Assembly: GCA_932294295.1 (NCBI GenBank)
Contig: OW028575.1
Location: forward strand, 41,326,753 to 41,390,752
Reading direction: 5' to 3'
DNA from: Alitta virens
Taxonomy: Eukaryota; Annelida; Polychaeta; Phyllodocida; Nereididae
Length of the DNA: 64,000 bases
Of the stretch, positions 35,601 through 48,593 are shown piece by piece (within the stretch, counting starts at the first letter, position 1; the number at the start of each line of letters is the position of its first letter). The position numbers and the translations under genes were made by a program. Under the pieces are notes generated by a model. That model searched no databases. It saw only the letters and a list, made by a program, of their open reading frames with translations, and was not told the origin of the DNA.

Positions 35601-36460
35601 AAGCCAATTATTAGCTATAGAAGTGGACAGAAGCAGCTGGCTTTAGTATGTTTAGACCACAGCCAGGTACAGGTCGCTACAGACAGCTAGAGTCGAGTGT
35701 ATTTTATGAAACTAACTGTAGGTAGAACTTCATGTAGGTGGAACTGGAGGCAGAAAAATTCTACTTGTAATCGTGGAGGAAATAGACTGCCCAAATGGGA
35801 AATTTCTAAATCATAGCAGCCAATGTACAACTAAACAACAAGAGATTATCAATCTGGTTCAATATCTGGCTGCATAATGCCATATTGATGGAGCGAGGGA
35901 CCCACTGTGATGTTTCTACCGACCTTTTATCAAGCTATCTAATGAGAATATTCGACAGGAAAGTAAAAATAATGCATAATCCATATCGATCTATGACCTC
36001 ATCACCTTTCCCTCCTTGCACAGCGATCCTTTGCAACCTTGAGTCCCATACCGATGTCCGAGAGTCCCTCTGAGCGCCTCTGAGTCCCCTGGTGTTCCGC
36101 CGAGTCCCCTTGAGACACCTTGAGTCAGTGAGTGAGGGGAGTCAGTCACCTTGAGAGACCCAAAGACAAGATCTCGTCATATCTCAGAGATGGGAGGCAA
36201 AGAGCCTTGATGTATGTAGTCGAATGAGTTCTAGATCAGCTCCAATATTCATGAATCGGCAACCTCAGTTGACAGATTAGGTGATTGGTTCATAACTTTA
36301 TAAACATTGTATATATATGTTTGCTGATGATCAGACGATTTCCTTCTGGAACAAAATGTTGGCCCTGCAGTATTTACCAAGTTGTTTGGTGAAAAGGATC
36401 AACAGGGGAAATGTAACTGTGGTACATTGGTAATGTAGCATAATAGGATAGGATAGGATA

Positions 36461-36546
<86 letters not shown>

Positions 36547-37653
36547 ATTGACGGACGATGTCAGACAAGAAATATATGTCACAAGTACAAAAGATAAAAA
36601 ATAAATAAAAGCAATCAGAAAATAATCAAAAATAGGGAATACAACGAAGACTATAGTTACAGACATAGAGGTTAACATTAGTTTAGCTGTTTATCCTCCT
36701 TATAAAATCCAATCAGAATCTTTTATACATACAGCTTGTATCTAGGATAGGATAGGATGGGATAGGATAGGATAGGATGGGATAAGATAGGATAGGATAG
36801 AACAGGATAGGACAGGATCTCTAAAACAGGCCAAATTAATAGAAAAACTTTACTAATATTACAGTGTTATCATTAATTGAAAGGACAGTAACATAAGCAA
36901 GTCATGAAAATGTATCTTATGCGCCATCTTTGGTATAACGAGAAATCTGAGCAATGTGGGTGACACCAGGTACTTACTTAAGGGCAGTCTACAATCACCA
37001 TGCATGGGCAACACACAGCTTGTTCTTAATCCCCATAACCAGCTTTAACGACGCTTATTGTCTGTCATTATCCTGCCCATTACAGATAATTCCTCATGAA
37101 TTTTGTATGTGCCCCTGGCAGGGTAATTGACCCAGCTTCAGGTGAATACCAGGCCACAAAGGTTTATCTCATCTTAATCATGGACATGACAACAAGGCCT
37201 GTCTCTAAAAATGACATGCATTAAAATGGTAGTACAAAACACTGGATGCTAGGAAAGGCAGACAAATGTCAGTTTTCGATAAAGAAAGAACAACACTAAA
37301 TTTGTGCTATTACACAAATGCTTGTCTCTAAAAGTTGCATGATTTTGCTTTACATATATTTGGCTTCACTCTTGCGGACTTTCAACATTGTTTTATACTT
37401 TAAAAATTACAAATTGCCACTCTAAAAGACAAGAAGAGAACTCCAAAACTTATCAATAACGTTGACACTGTTTGACTGTTTAACCGCTTGTTGCCCTACC
37501 ACTTTCAAATCCGAGCAGGCCAATTCTGGAGCCATTAATGCAGTCCGTCTTGACGTCGTTTGTAATGGCGTCTTTAACAATGCATACGTGCGTCCTGTGC
37601 GTCACAAGCGTCATTACGTTTGTTTTGTCTCTACGAGTATCTGTTGATGACAC

Positions 37654-37704
<51 letters not shown>

Positions 37705-40700
37705 TGATAGTTAGATAGATTGATAGATAGATGGATAGATGGATAGTTAGATAGATAGATAGATAGATTGATTGAATATGATAATTTAATTGATATATTG
37801 ATTGATACATCGATAAATAGATAGATAGATAGATAGATTGATTGATTGGTTGATTTGTAACGAAAGTTAGAAATTCCAGTATTTATGCATTAAATTGCCT
37901 AAAAGATATATATGGACCTGTTGCTGTTGTTTTTTTCACATGTTGCCTTTTCGTGTGGTGCGATGGCACTTAGAAGCAAATCATTTACATATGTTGTGGT
38001 TTCCAGGGCTGAGCCAAGGGCATTAACGGCCATCTGCATGCAAGACAGGCTTCGTATTATGTAATACAGCATGCAGCATGCATTGACATGCTAGCAACAT
38101 GTCACTTTCCCAGGCTAATCTTTGGACCCCTTGTTATTCCAACATGTCTGAAGCACAGCTTTGCTTTTCCCTATTACTGCCAAGTTAATGAGTAATTCAG
38201 CACTACCATTGAGTCATTGACAGCCCTATTAAATTTCCCTGCTGCTGCAACTTATAATTAACATGCTTATCAGATGTCCCCAGGATTCCTTCAAGATGTT
38301 TTTCGCCAGCATTCCTGCTAGGTTATTATACAGATCATTAGATGCTCCAAGACAAAGGTGAGCTAAACAAAATCGCATCTACTTTTCTTTTACATTATAA
38401 TAAGGATGACATCGCAGCGATTCATAATACCATTTAATTTGAAGTGAAGGAAAGCGAAAGTTGAATAAATGTGCCCATTATAAATTCTTGTAAGAAACAC
38501 CCTTGATTTCAGGACCATTTTTTCGTCTTAAGGTGTAGCTGATACCCTTATTTGAAGACTGGCACGGGGTGGCCGTTGGTTGGCATCTGGCTGACCTAAC
38601 AACCCCTTCAAGGCAGACATTGTTACCCGGAAATTAACGTCAAAGGTCATTGTCACATCACAAAACTCTTAGACCGCCCTAACTCGCCTCATTTGTCGGC
38701 TCATTCCAGGCTTTGTAGACCGGTAAATTCGGTTTCGTAAGGAACATGGTTTGGCACGCGACTTGTTAGACCGACAAAACCCTCCACTTGGAGGAAAGGG
38801 GAGCAACTTAACTCAAACTGTCAAGCCATGGAAAATTTGGTGCTGAGAGGAAAATACATGTTGTGAGGTATACATGCTTTACATGAAGAAAGTGACAACA
38901 GCTGTCAAAGCTGTAAGCTATATGTAAGATTGGTAAAAATAAATAAACTCTAATATTAAACTCTACGACAACCTTACGTTTAAGATCACCTCAATGATAA
39001 AGAACTCTGTCAAATAAGGCCAATATTTGAACCAAGCTCTACTTACGATGTATACACAATCTGTCCTGTAGTTAGGTAAACTAATTACTTAACTTTGCCA
39101 TTTAGTATTAAAGCCTTCATGCAACCCAGGATGGCAAAAGCCAAGAAAATTGCAATTCCAGTGGACCTTATTTACTGGTTTTAGCGGAAGACACCAACAT
39201 AGAATCATGTCTCAGCTACAATAGTAACAATACCTCGTCTCTTTTTATTTAACCAAAGACATACTGATCATTATCCTTGAATCACAACTGCTTCTATATC
39301 TTGAAGAGTTATAATGAGCAACTGCATGAAAACACAGCCAAAAGGAGCCACGATGAGCCAAAAGGAGCCAGCGAGCCTCATTAGGAAATCATATTGTCAG
39401 ATAAATAGCTGTCTGAAGGCAAGGCGAAGACACGCAACCATCATCTTGAAATCCTGTTGGAAAAAGTCAAAGGAATGGAGTTTGCTCAACTTGATTGCAA
39501 TTACTCGAATTATATCCTTTTTCTCCCAGTATTCCCTTTAATTGGGCGCTTGTCTTGTAATGTATGTTTAACTTGAGCAATAGAATAATGACAAAGGAAC
39601 TCTCCTGCCTTGATGGTCACAAAGCAAACACAAAGGCTGTTTTGATGTTCATAAACAGAGCAACAATAAGCTACATCAGCCGCTTCATTAATAGCTACAT
39701 TGAGTTACGAGGAAACATGCACAATTTCTGTTTTTGGAAGGTTTAATTACATGGGAATAATGCAGGAAACAAAACATTTTGATGGTAAAGGTTTACCCCA
39801 CATATAATAGAATGATACAGAAAAATTATTTGTACTTTTTTTCATATTTAGCAGTGTTATAATATATCTTTAGAGGCTAATGTATTTCATTTTGAAGAGC
39901 AATGCTACTATCATCAATTTGTTTTAATATCATTCTCATTCTAACCGAGGCTAATATTTTTAGTTACTTCTTTTTTGTCCTCAAAGTCTGAAGCACGTGT
40001 TCTGTGGTTTCCTGCCAAAGAGGTTCGAGTGCAACAAGCTTGTTCTTCACTTCCTTACAAAACTCCATCACTCGATAAAGGGACCTCGGTGCACTCTCGT
40101 GGGTGCATCTGCAGCATCTGCCTCTCAAATGAAACATTGCTCTGTTTTTGTGACACATCTAGGGGTCAAAACACTCTTATGTCAATATGTACTGTATACA
40201 TTATATATTTACATTGCTTTCATTGTCAGCGTCAATACAATTGTACAATTAAAAATGAGCGTGTCACAGCCTAAATGCTGTCTTTGAATTAAGAAGAAAT
40301 TCGTGTATAACATTTTGTGTTTACATGTGTACCTGCTACCTAAGAATGATTCTGAAGTTGTGTATTCCCAGTAGTGACAAGCAGAAGAAGTTAATATTCA
40401 TGTGGACTGATATTAAAGGCAGCAGTTTAATTCAGCAGAGAATTCCTTGGCAGTAAAGGGACATTGCTCCGTTATGGGCGGCAAGGGAGTCTCTTGATGC
40501 ACTTCATTTAGCCCCGTGATCAATGCATGGTCTAACCAAGCACCCCCAACACCCCCCCCCCCCCCATGACTGGGCTGACTTGCAAATCAGATTGGGGCGT
40601 GTGTGCCCCCCTTTGCCGCGCCTGCTCCGTCACCCAATTACAACATTAGCCCAGGGCGAGGCAATGACCCCTTTAAAACCCACGAGTCCAACAGCACACC

Positions 40701-41003
40701 CTTGCAGCACACCCTAACAGCACCCTACAAGCAAACAGCAACCCTGTCTGTAGTAGCATCTTGCTCAGGCTGTGAGAGGCAGCCCGGTCTCCTTGGACTA
40801 GCGCTTCCCTCCAACCAACCCAAGCCTTTTGAACACTGCTCGGTCTCCTGAGTCCTGTGAACTGAAAATAAAGAAAAGAGCATGTTCACAACCCACGGTT
40901 AATTGGCCGCAATGTATCTTTTTCTTTGGAAAGTATTAGTGTTTGAGTTTGCAGACATTATGATGATAAGATAAAATAAGATAAGATGATATAAGATAAG
41001 ATA

Positions 41004-41034
<31 letters not shown>

Positions 41035-44000
41035 ATAAGATGAGATAAGATAAGATGAGATGAGATATGAGAGAAGATGAGATGAGATGAGAGGAGGTAA
41101 GATAAGATTTAGACCTTTGTGTCTTACATTACTCTGATAATTTGTGTTATTTGAAACCTGATGAGCATTGTGGCAATCAAGAATAGGCTTTAGGCCTATA
41201 TTTGGTGGACAAATAACTCATACATTTGGTACAATTTGATAGAGGTTACGATACGTTGCAAAATAGACATTGAAGCATAGGAATTCCAGCCCCTCGACTG
41301 CAGCAGAAATGAGCGAGAACCAATTTCCTGCAGTGGTGAATTCGCTGCGCCTCTCCTGCCCTCTGGCGTTTTGCTCACTTACTAATTATTATCGTCAGTT
41401 ACTGGCAATGTGATAGGATAGGATAGGATAGGATAGGATAGGATAGGATAGGATAGGATAGGATAGGATAGGATAGGATAGGATAGGATGGGATAGGATG
41501 GGATAGGATGAGATAGGATAGGATGGGATGGGATGGGCGTGTTTCATCTTATTTACACAATTGTGTGTACCTTCCGTGATGTACTGTTTGTGATTGAAAA
41601 AAAAAAACGTTATTAAAGTCAAAAATATACATAGAGTAAAAGTCAAAGTCAGCTTCAAACGCCAGCCAGTGACTAATGAAATGTTGTAAAAACAACACCA
41701 TCCTTATATGTACATACATTATGAATGTTGACCCTCTATGTTTTTCTTTTTTATGTAATCCAAAATATCATTGTATTTAATTTTTAGGTCAAATAAATTC
41801 ATAATTCAATTTTGTCACAGAAACCGCTCTCAAAACTACCCGTCCCAGACCTGTCATCCACATTGGAGCAGTTCATTCGAGGCATCAAGCCCATCGTGTC
41901 AGAAGAACTGTTTGAAAAAACGAAGATGCTGGTCAAGGAATTCGGCAAACCTGGGGGCGAGGGAGAAAAACTACAGAAGATGCTCAAGGATTATGCCGAG
42001 GTCGAGGAAAACTGGGTGGGTCCATCAAACATAAGAATATTGCGTTATTGTGTATACACTGTATAGATATTGATATAATGCAATCGAATTAGGTAAAAAG
42101 ACCTTTTCTCTAGAATAAGGTCAAAAGACCTTTTCACTAGAATAAGGTCAAAAGACCTTTTCACTCCTTGGTCATTACACATCATAGCCATGCAATTAAA
42201 TGGACCATAATGAAATATACTTCTTATTGTAGAAAGGTGACCTTGTGAGTTACGTATGTGCCAGATTTTGATGCACTTCATTGCATGTGGCAGTAACATG
42301 TGGTTCAATTTGCAGGCATACACATACTGGCTGAACGACATGTACCTGAACGCCAGACTACCTCTTCTGATCAATTCAAATGTTGGAATGGTGTTCCCAA
42401 GACAGGTTTTCGTAGACAGGGGAGAGCAATTGAGGTATTTTTGATAGCCACTCATTCTGCTATCTTTGTACCAATGCCATTTCTTAGTGTGCATTCTTAA
42501 TTGATATGTGTGTGTTTTTTTTATTTGTCTGTAATGATCAGGTTTGCAGCAAGGTTGATATCAGGAGTCCTGGATTACAAAGTCATTATTGACTCGTGAG
42601 TATAATTTGATTTTTGTCTTAGGACGTTACAAAAAGGACCCAGGTGTCTCAATTTGCTACACTCATGACATCGGGTCGTAGCAATGAACAATGGTGTCGA
42701 CTATATTAACAACCGCAACCGCAGTAAGACCAGAAAACGTAGTTGGGGGCAGACAAATTGTTACAGACACTTCTATGAAGAGATATGAAGAAGTAGTAGT
42801 GGTGGGAGTAGTTTAGTAGTAGTTTAGTATTTGTTTTTATTTTATTTCAATGTATTTTATTCGCACACCTACATGTAAGTGGCATAGGAGTATATCCAGT
42901 AAAAAAAAATCACAAATAAATACGTTAAAATAAAAACAGTTTGTAAAGGAAAATTGAAATAACAAAATGAAAATATTAAAAAGCAGTGGCTTAAGAGACA
43001 CCCAGTGTCTCAATAATGAGCACCACCTTATCATAATCTAACATACATACTTAATCACTTCATCTATTTACCATTGCTTCACATTTAAATTTATACCTGT
43101 TATATCATCGACATTGTATCTGTGGATAATAGTATATTTATCTGTTTAGGCGAGCATTACCAGTGGACAGGGCCAGGCACAGTGAAAAGGGCCAGCCCAT
43201 GTGTATGGAGCAGTATTACAGACTATTCTCAACGTACAGGGAACCTGGGGTGGAGAGAGATCGGCTTGTGTCACATGCTGACAAAAATGAAGGCCATTTG
43301 CCTCAGCATATTATTGTAGTTTACAAAAATCAGGTATGCTAAAAGACGTTATAAATCTGTAGTTTGAACAATTCTAGTTTCTGGTTTCCATATAAAATGT
43401 ATATGAATAATTATTGAAAACAATAATACACCATAGCAAGATTAAGATGTATCTCTACATCATCAGAAAGATAGGAACCTTGAATTTAAATGTTTTGGAG
43501 TCATCTTTTTTTTATCGGTGGATTTTCTTTTGTTACTTATTGCTTAAATTAATATGACCATAAACAGATGTACATTTTTTAACCCTAGCTTAACAATTAA
43601 TGTTTCTCTTCTTCCAGTTTTTCGTTCTTGATGTAGTGGTGGATTCGGCCAGATTAAGTAACGATAACATTTACACTCAATTGAAAAGAATTGTGTCAAT
43701 GGCGGAAGAGGACGCTGCGCATGCGGAGAAATTGGGGATCCTAACGGCAGCCAACCGAACTACGTGGGCAAAAGCTAGACAACTTCTGCTTGAAGGTACT
43801 GAAACTGCACTAGTGTAATGTCATGGTCAGTGTGGCAACCTGGTGAAGTGGGAAATAAAGCGTATTTGAATAATGAAAAAGTATTTTATATGGCTTAGAC
43901 TATGTGAGCATCTTGGGTGTAGTTTATTACATGCTTACGTTTCAGAAACCATCATTAATTATCAAACTCTGATAATAGTAATTATACTCTGATAATGGAT

Positions 44001-47000
44001 AAGGTCTGACTCAGAAGGAGATTATGGATAAGGTCTGACTCAGAAGGAGATTATCAGAGACTGTCATTTCCTTGTTGAAGTAGAAACCATCTCACTCATG
44101 ATCATATATCTTGAAAATGTTTTGAAATTTAGCAATATTCTTCCATATTCCTTAGATGAAATAAACAAAGCCAGTCTGCAGAAGATCGAGGACTGCATCT
44201 TCGTCCTGTGTCTTGATGACGCAATTCCCATCGCCTTCAACCACCAGAGGTCGTTCGATGAGACTCAGAGTAATTTGCGAGATGACACCTCGATGGCGCT
44301 GCAGATGCTTCATGGCTTTGGCGCCGATGTCAACAGTTCAAACCGCTGGTACGATAAGACCATGCAGGTAGGTACATTGTTTTGTAGTGACTCCACTATA
44401 ACATGTCATTTACATAAAATCTAATATTATGCACTTGTGGGCTTTGGGCTTTGGGACTCCCCTGGAGAGGGAGTTTCAAGGATTTTCAGACCTTTAAGAC
44501 GAGGGCTTTATTTTACTTTTGCATAAATTAAGTCCATTGTTTAGTTTTCATTTTTCTCGTTTTCTTGTTGCCTTGTTTTATATATTCTGTATTTTTGATT
44601 GATTAAACATTTTTGTCTTTTACTGGGGGGCATCCACCCTATGGGTTACTGTATATTGTTATACTCGGGTGTACCCCCATTACCAGTCAGTTTTGTGATA
44701 TTCATGTAGTATGTTACACTAAGTTGTAAAATTTTATTTGCGGAGATTAAACTCTTAATACTTCGCGAAATGGGGAGAGCGGTTATGAAGAGGTCTGCAC
44801 CCCTGTTACATTTTACATACACATGCTAACATAATACTGTTACAATAATAACAGGCTTGATATTTCAATTGTATTTTACCTGTGACTCTGGATGTTCTAA
44901 TTTGCTACATGTATCTATTGCAGTTCGTAATCAGTGCAGATGGCGCTTGCGGACTCAACTATGAACATTCTCCGTCAGAGGGCATCGCGGTCGTCCAGCT
45001 CATAGAACACTTGCTCAAATACATGTAAGGGAAATATCAGTAACTCATAATCCTGACAAACAAATCAGCAACTGCGAAGGAATGACATGCTTTGATAACT
45101 TTATTAATATTTTGCAATGCATGGTTGGTAATTATCCAAGTATTTGCTTTGTTTGTTTTGAATTCATAGCAAAGGCACATTGAACAGTTCTTGCAATGAG
45201 GAGATGCCCACCCTCAGGTAACGATTGTGGTGGGCGGCGTGGCTTTGGATTTCCTTATTTAATTTTAATTTTATGAGTTTTACTGCCTCTAATTATGTTG
45301 CGCCCTGCCCTTACATCCTCATTTGGTGTGGTTAAACATTCACATTGACCCTACCCAATACATGGCTAAATGTGCCACGTGCGTTTTCCATGAGAAGGAT
45401 AAACGCATGGAAAACTGGTTTTTGCCTAATTATGATGTGGTGAAAACAATGCGTTTTCCATGCGTTTATCCAAATGCATGGAAAACGCACGTTGCACATT
45501 TGGCCATGTACCCTGCGAAATTTAGTTTAAATTGGCATTACTTTGGTGGTCTACAGCTAAAAGTCAGTTTTGTGCCCTGTATTATGTACAATGCTCTGTA
45601 TTTGATTTTGCTTTTATACCAATTAACAGACACACATGACCTCCTCTCATCATTATATTACATTTATACTTTTAAATTTTGTCTCCAGGGAAGAAATCAG
45701 ACAACGAAAACTGCCACGTTTGATGACAATGAGAGAAGTCCCTTTCCCACTACAACTCCACTTCAGAATCACAGACGCCATCAGACATGAGATAGACAGT
45801 GCCATTCAGCACATACACAAGTAAGGGTATATGAAAGTGTTTTGTTTAATTCTATAAGATTCAGATACATTTATTTGCAGTTTTACACAAAGGCGGGAGA
45901 CCCCACTAAGAAAACTTGAGTTTTCGCTACCGTGGGGCCACCCAGAGAGATTCTATTGCGTTATATAAGGAAAGTGTAAAAACTGCTCCCATCAGTGTTG
46001 GTCTATAAGAATAATACTACCATTGGAACAAGGGTGAAGTAGCCTTAATCTTGATGTGACCATGATATACTGTGATCTATTAAAATGGTCAAATTAAGGT
46101 GCCAGCCTCTAAGGTGTTTTGAAGCCCCCGCCATGTGAAAAGATCCTCTGCAACTCTTTGCTCCACTGCACCAATGGGTAACTGTTGGGTATGAACAATG
46201 ATAGTTTAAGAAGAGAGCCCCCTTCCTCCCTGATCAACACTGTGTAATGGTTGAGTTGAGAAAGACTTGTGTCTGACCAGGTTGGTGTATATTGGCAGGA
46301 TCAGGGCAGATATTCAGCTTAAGCAGGGGGCTACATTGGTGCCCCGACCAAGTTTGCTTTACCTTACTTGTTAGTGAAAAAACCTAATATACAGAGGCCA
46401 TTTTGTCAAATATATTCACAGCATGTGCGGTCTTATTTTCGAGTTTCAACTGACCTAAAGACCTGACTCTCCTTTCCACTCAACTCGCAATTAGCAATAT
46501 GCATGAGTTATCTTTTACATTGTTCCTTCATTTCAGAATGATCGACTCTGTAGATCTTTACGTTTTGAGGTTTCACGATTTTGGCAAAGAATTTCCCAAG
46601 AGCCAGAACATGAGTCCGGATTCCTTCATCCAACTTGCTATCCAGCTCACTTATTACAAGTAAGTGTTCGATATAAAATAATGAATTGTTGTGCACAAGA
46701 CTACAGTCAACTCTGCCTATAAAATACCACTTATTTATATATTTATTTATTAAAATATATTTAAAATGGGAAGCACCATCAGTAAAAACTGGCCTTTTTT
46801 TTCTTCTGCAATTTATAATACATGTAAATACAATATAAGTTACCTGGTATACAGTTCAAATTCGTTTTTTTTAGAACTCAAATATTTTTCCTATAATTTA
46901 CCTTTTAAAGGAAACCAACATACATTGCATAACAAACATCAGCCTTCGCAAATACATTATGCTTATGACCTCAAGTATTATAAGGTTGACTATACATGAG

Positions 47001-48119
47001 TGAACGATACAGTGCTGGTGCCATAGCTTGGTGATTGTGTATTTTATTGTTTGTGTATTTTATTGTTAGTGTATTTATTGTTAATGGTTTTAATTGTTAT
47101 CGATTTCTATTGATTTTTTTTTTTTTACTGATGTAAAGAGCCCGGATGCAAAACAGCTTCAGCTGATCTGGCTACCCTTTTAAAATATATTTGAATTAAA
47201 AAAAAGTTATTATTAGTGTATTTATTGTTAAAAAAAAGTTATTATTAGTGTATTTATTGTTAATAGTTTTAATTGTTATCTATGGATTTTATTGTTTTTA
47301 CTGATGTAAAGGGCCCGGATGCAAAACAGCTTCAGCTGATCTGGCTACCCTTTTAAAATATATTTGAAAAAATAAAATAAAAATATGTAAATATTATATT
47401 GTGAGGTAAAACTCTTTACAGGATCTACAATCACCTAGTGTCGACCTACGAGAGTGCCTCCATCCGGCGCTTCCGGTTGGGTAGGGTGGACAACATCCGG
47501 GCATGTAGCATCGAGGCCCTGGAGTGGTGCAAGGCTATGGTGGGGCAAACTCCTGCCACGGTGAGTTCAAATCAGAGCAATGCTTGCCTCTTTTGAAACC
47601 CCCTTGGTTAGACCTACTGTATTGACATGTACGTCTTTCGCGACCTCTGCATGTCTAGAAAATTCCTTTATTCATTCATATAGCTCACGTGTCTAGAAAA
47701 TTCCTTTATTCATTCATATAGCTCACGTGTCTAGAAAATTCCTTTATTCATTCATATAGCTAACGTGTCTAGAAAATTCCTTTATTCATTCATATAGCTC
47801 ACTGTATATTGTCAAATTAGTGTAGTGTTAGGGAGAAATTTAAAATAAGACCAATGTATTTTGGGATGTAATACAGCCACATATACAGTGAGACAGTTTG
47901 CAAAAGAGGTGGATGATGGATATCTGCCCAAATGTGCTATAGGAATTCAATGATAAAGATAGTTAGTTTTATTCCATGATGAATTTAATTCGATCATAAT
48001 TGCATTTATTAGAATGCACCATTCAGCTTTATTACATAATCACATTAATCTATCTATCTGTCTATCTGTCTATCTGTCTATCTATCTATCTATCTATCTA
48101 TTCATCCATCCATCTATCC

Positions 48120-48152
<33 letters not shown>

Positions 48153-48406
48153 CCTATCCATCCATTCATCCATCTATCCATCTATCCATCCATCCGTCCA
48201 TCTATCAATCAACCTATCTATCTATCTATCTACCTATCTATCTATCTACCTATCCATCCATCCATCCATCTATCAATCAACCTATCTATCTATCTATCTA
48301 CCTATCTATCTATCTACCTATCCATCCATCCATCCATCCATCTATCCATCTATCCATCTATCTATGTATCTATGTATGTATGTATGTATGTATGTATGTA
48401 TGTATG

Positions 48407-48464
<58 letters not shown>

Positions 48465-48546
48465 CCTATCCATCCATCCATCCATCCATCTATCCATCTA
48501 TCCATCTATCTATGTATCTATGTATGTATGTATGTATGTATGTATG

Positions 48547-48593
<47 letters not shown>

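Larger units (their letters stand above)
20690..41820 (+). other. ChAT intron 1 (about 21 kb)
   Basis: The largest intron in the window, with no second gene recognised. It holds two SINE copies, three family A MITEs, several microsatellites (28,817-28,993; 36,443-36,541; 36,743-36,818; 37,653-37,850; 40,965-41,110; 41,411-41,536), C-runs (24,566; 27,306; 29,750; 40,552) and a perfect RFX X-box (22,087-22,100). CRE (TGACGTCA) plus CACGTG lies at 27,395-27,420. Stretches not listed separately show nothing recognisable. Confidence 0.6.
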
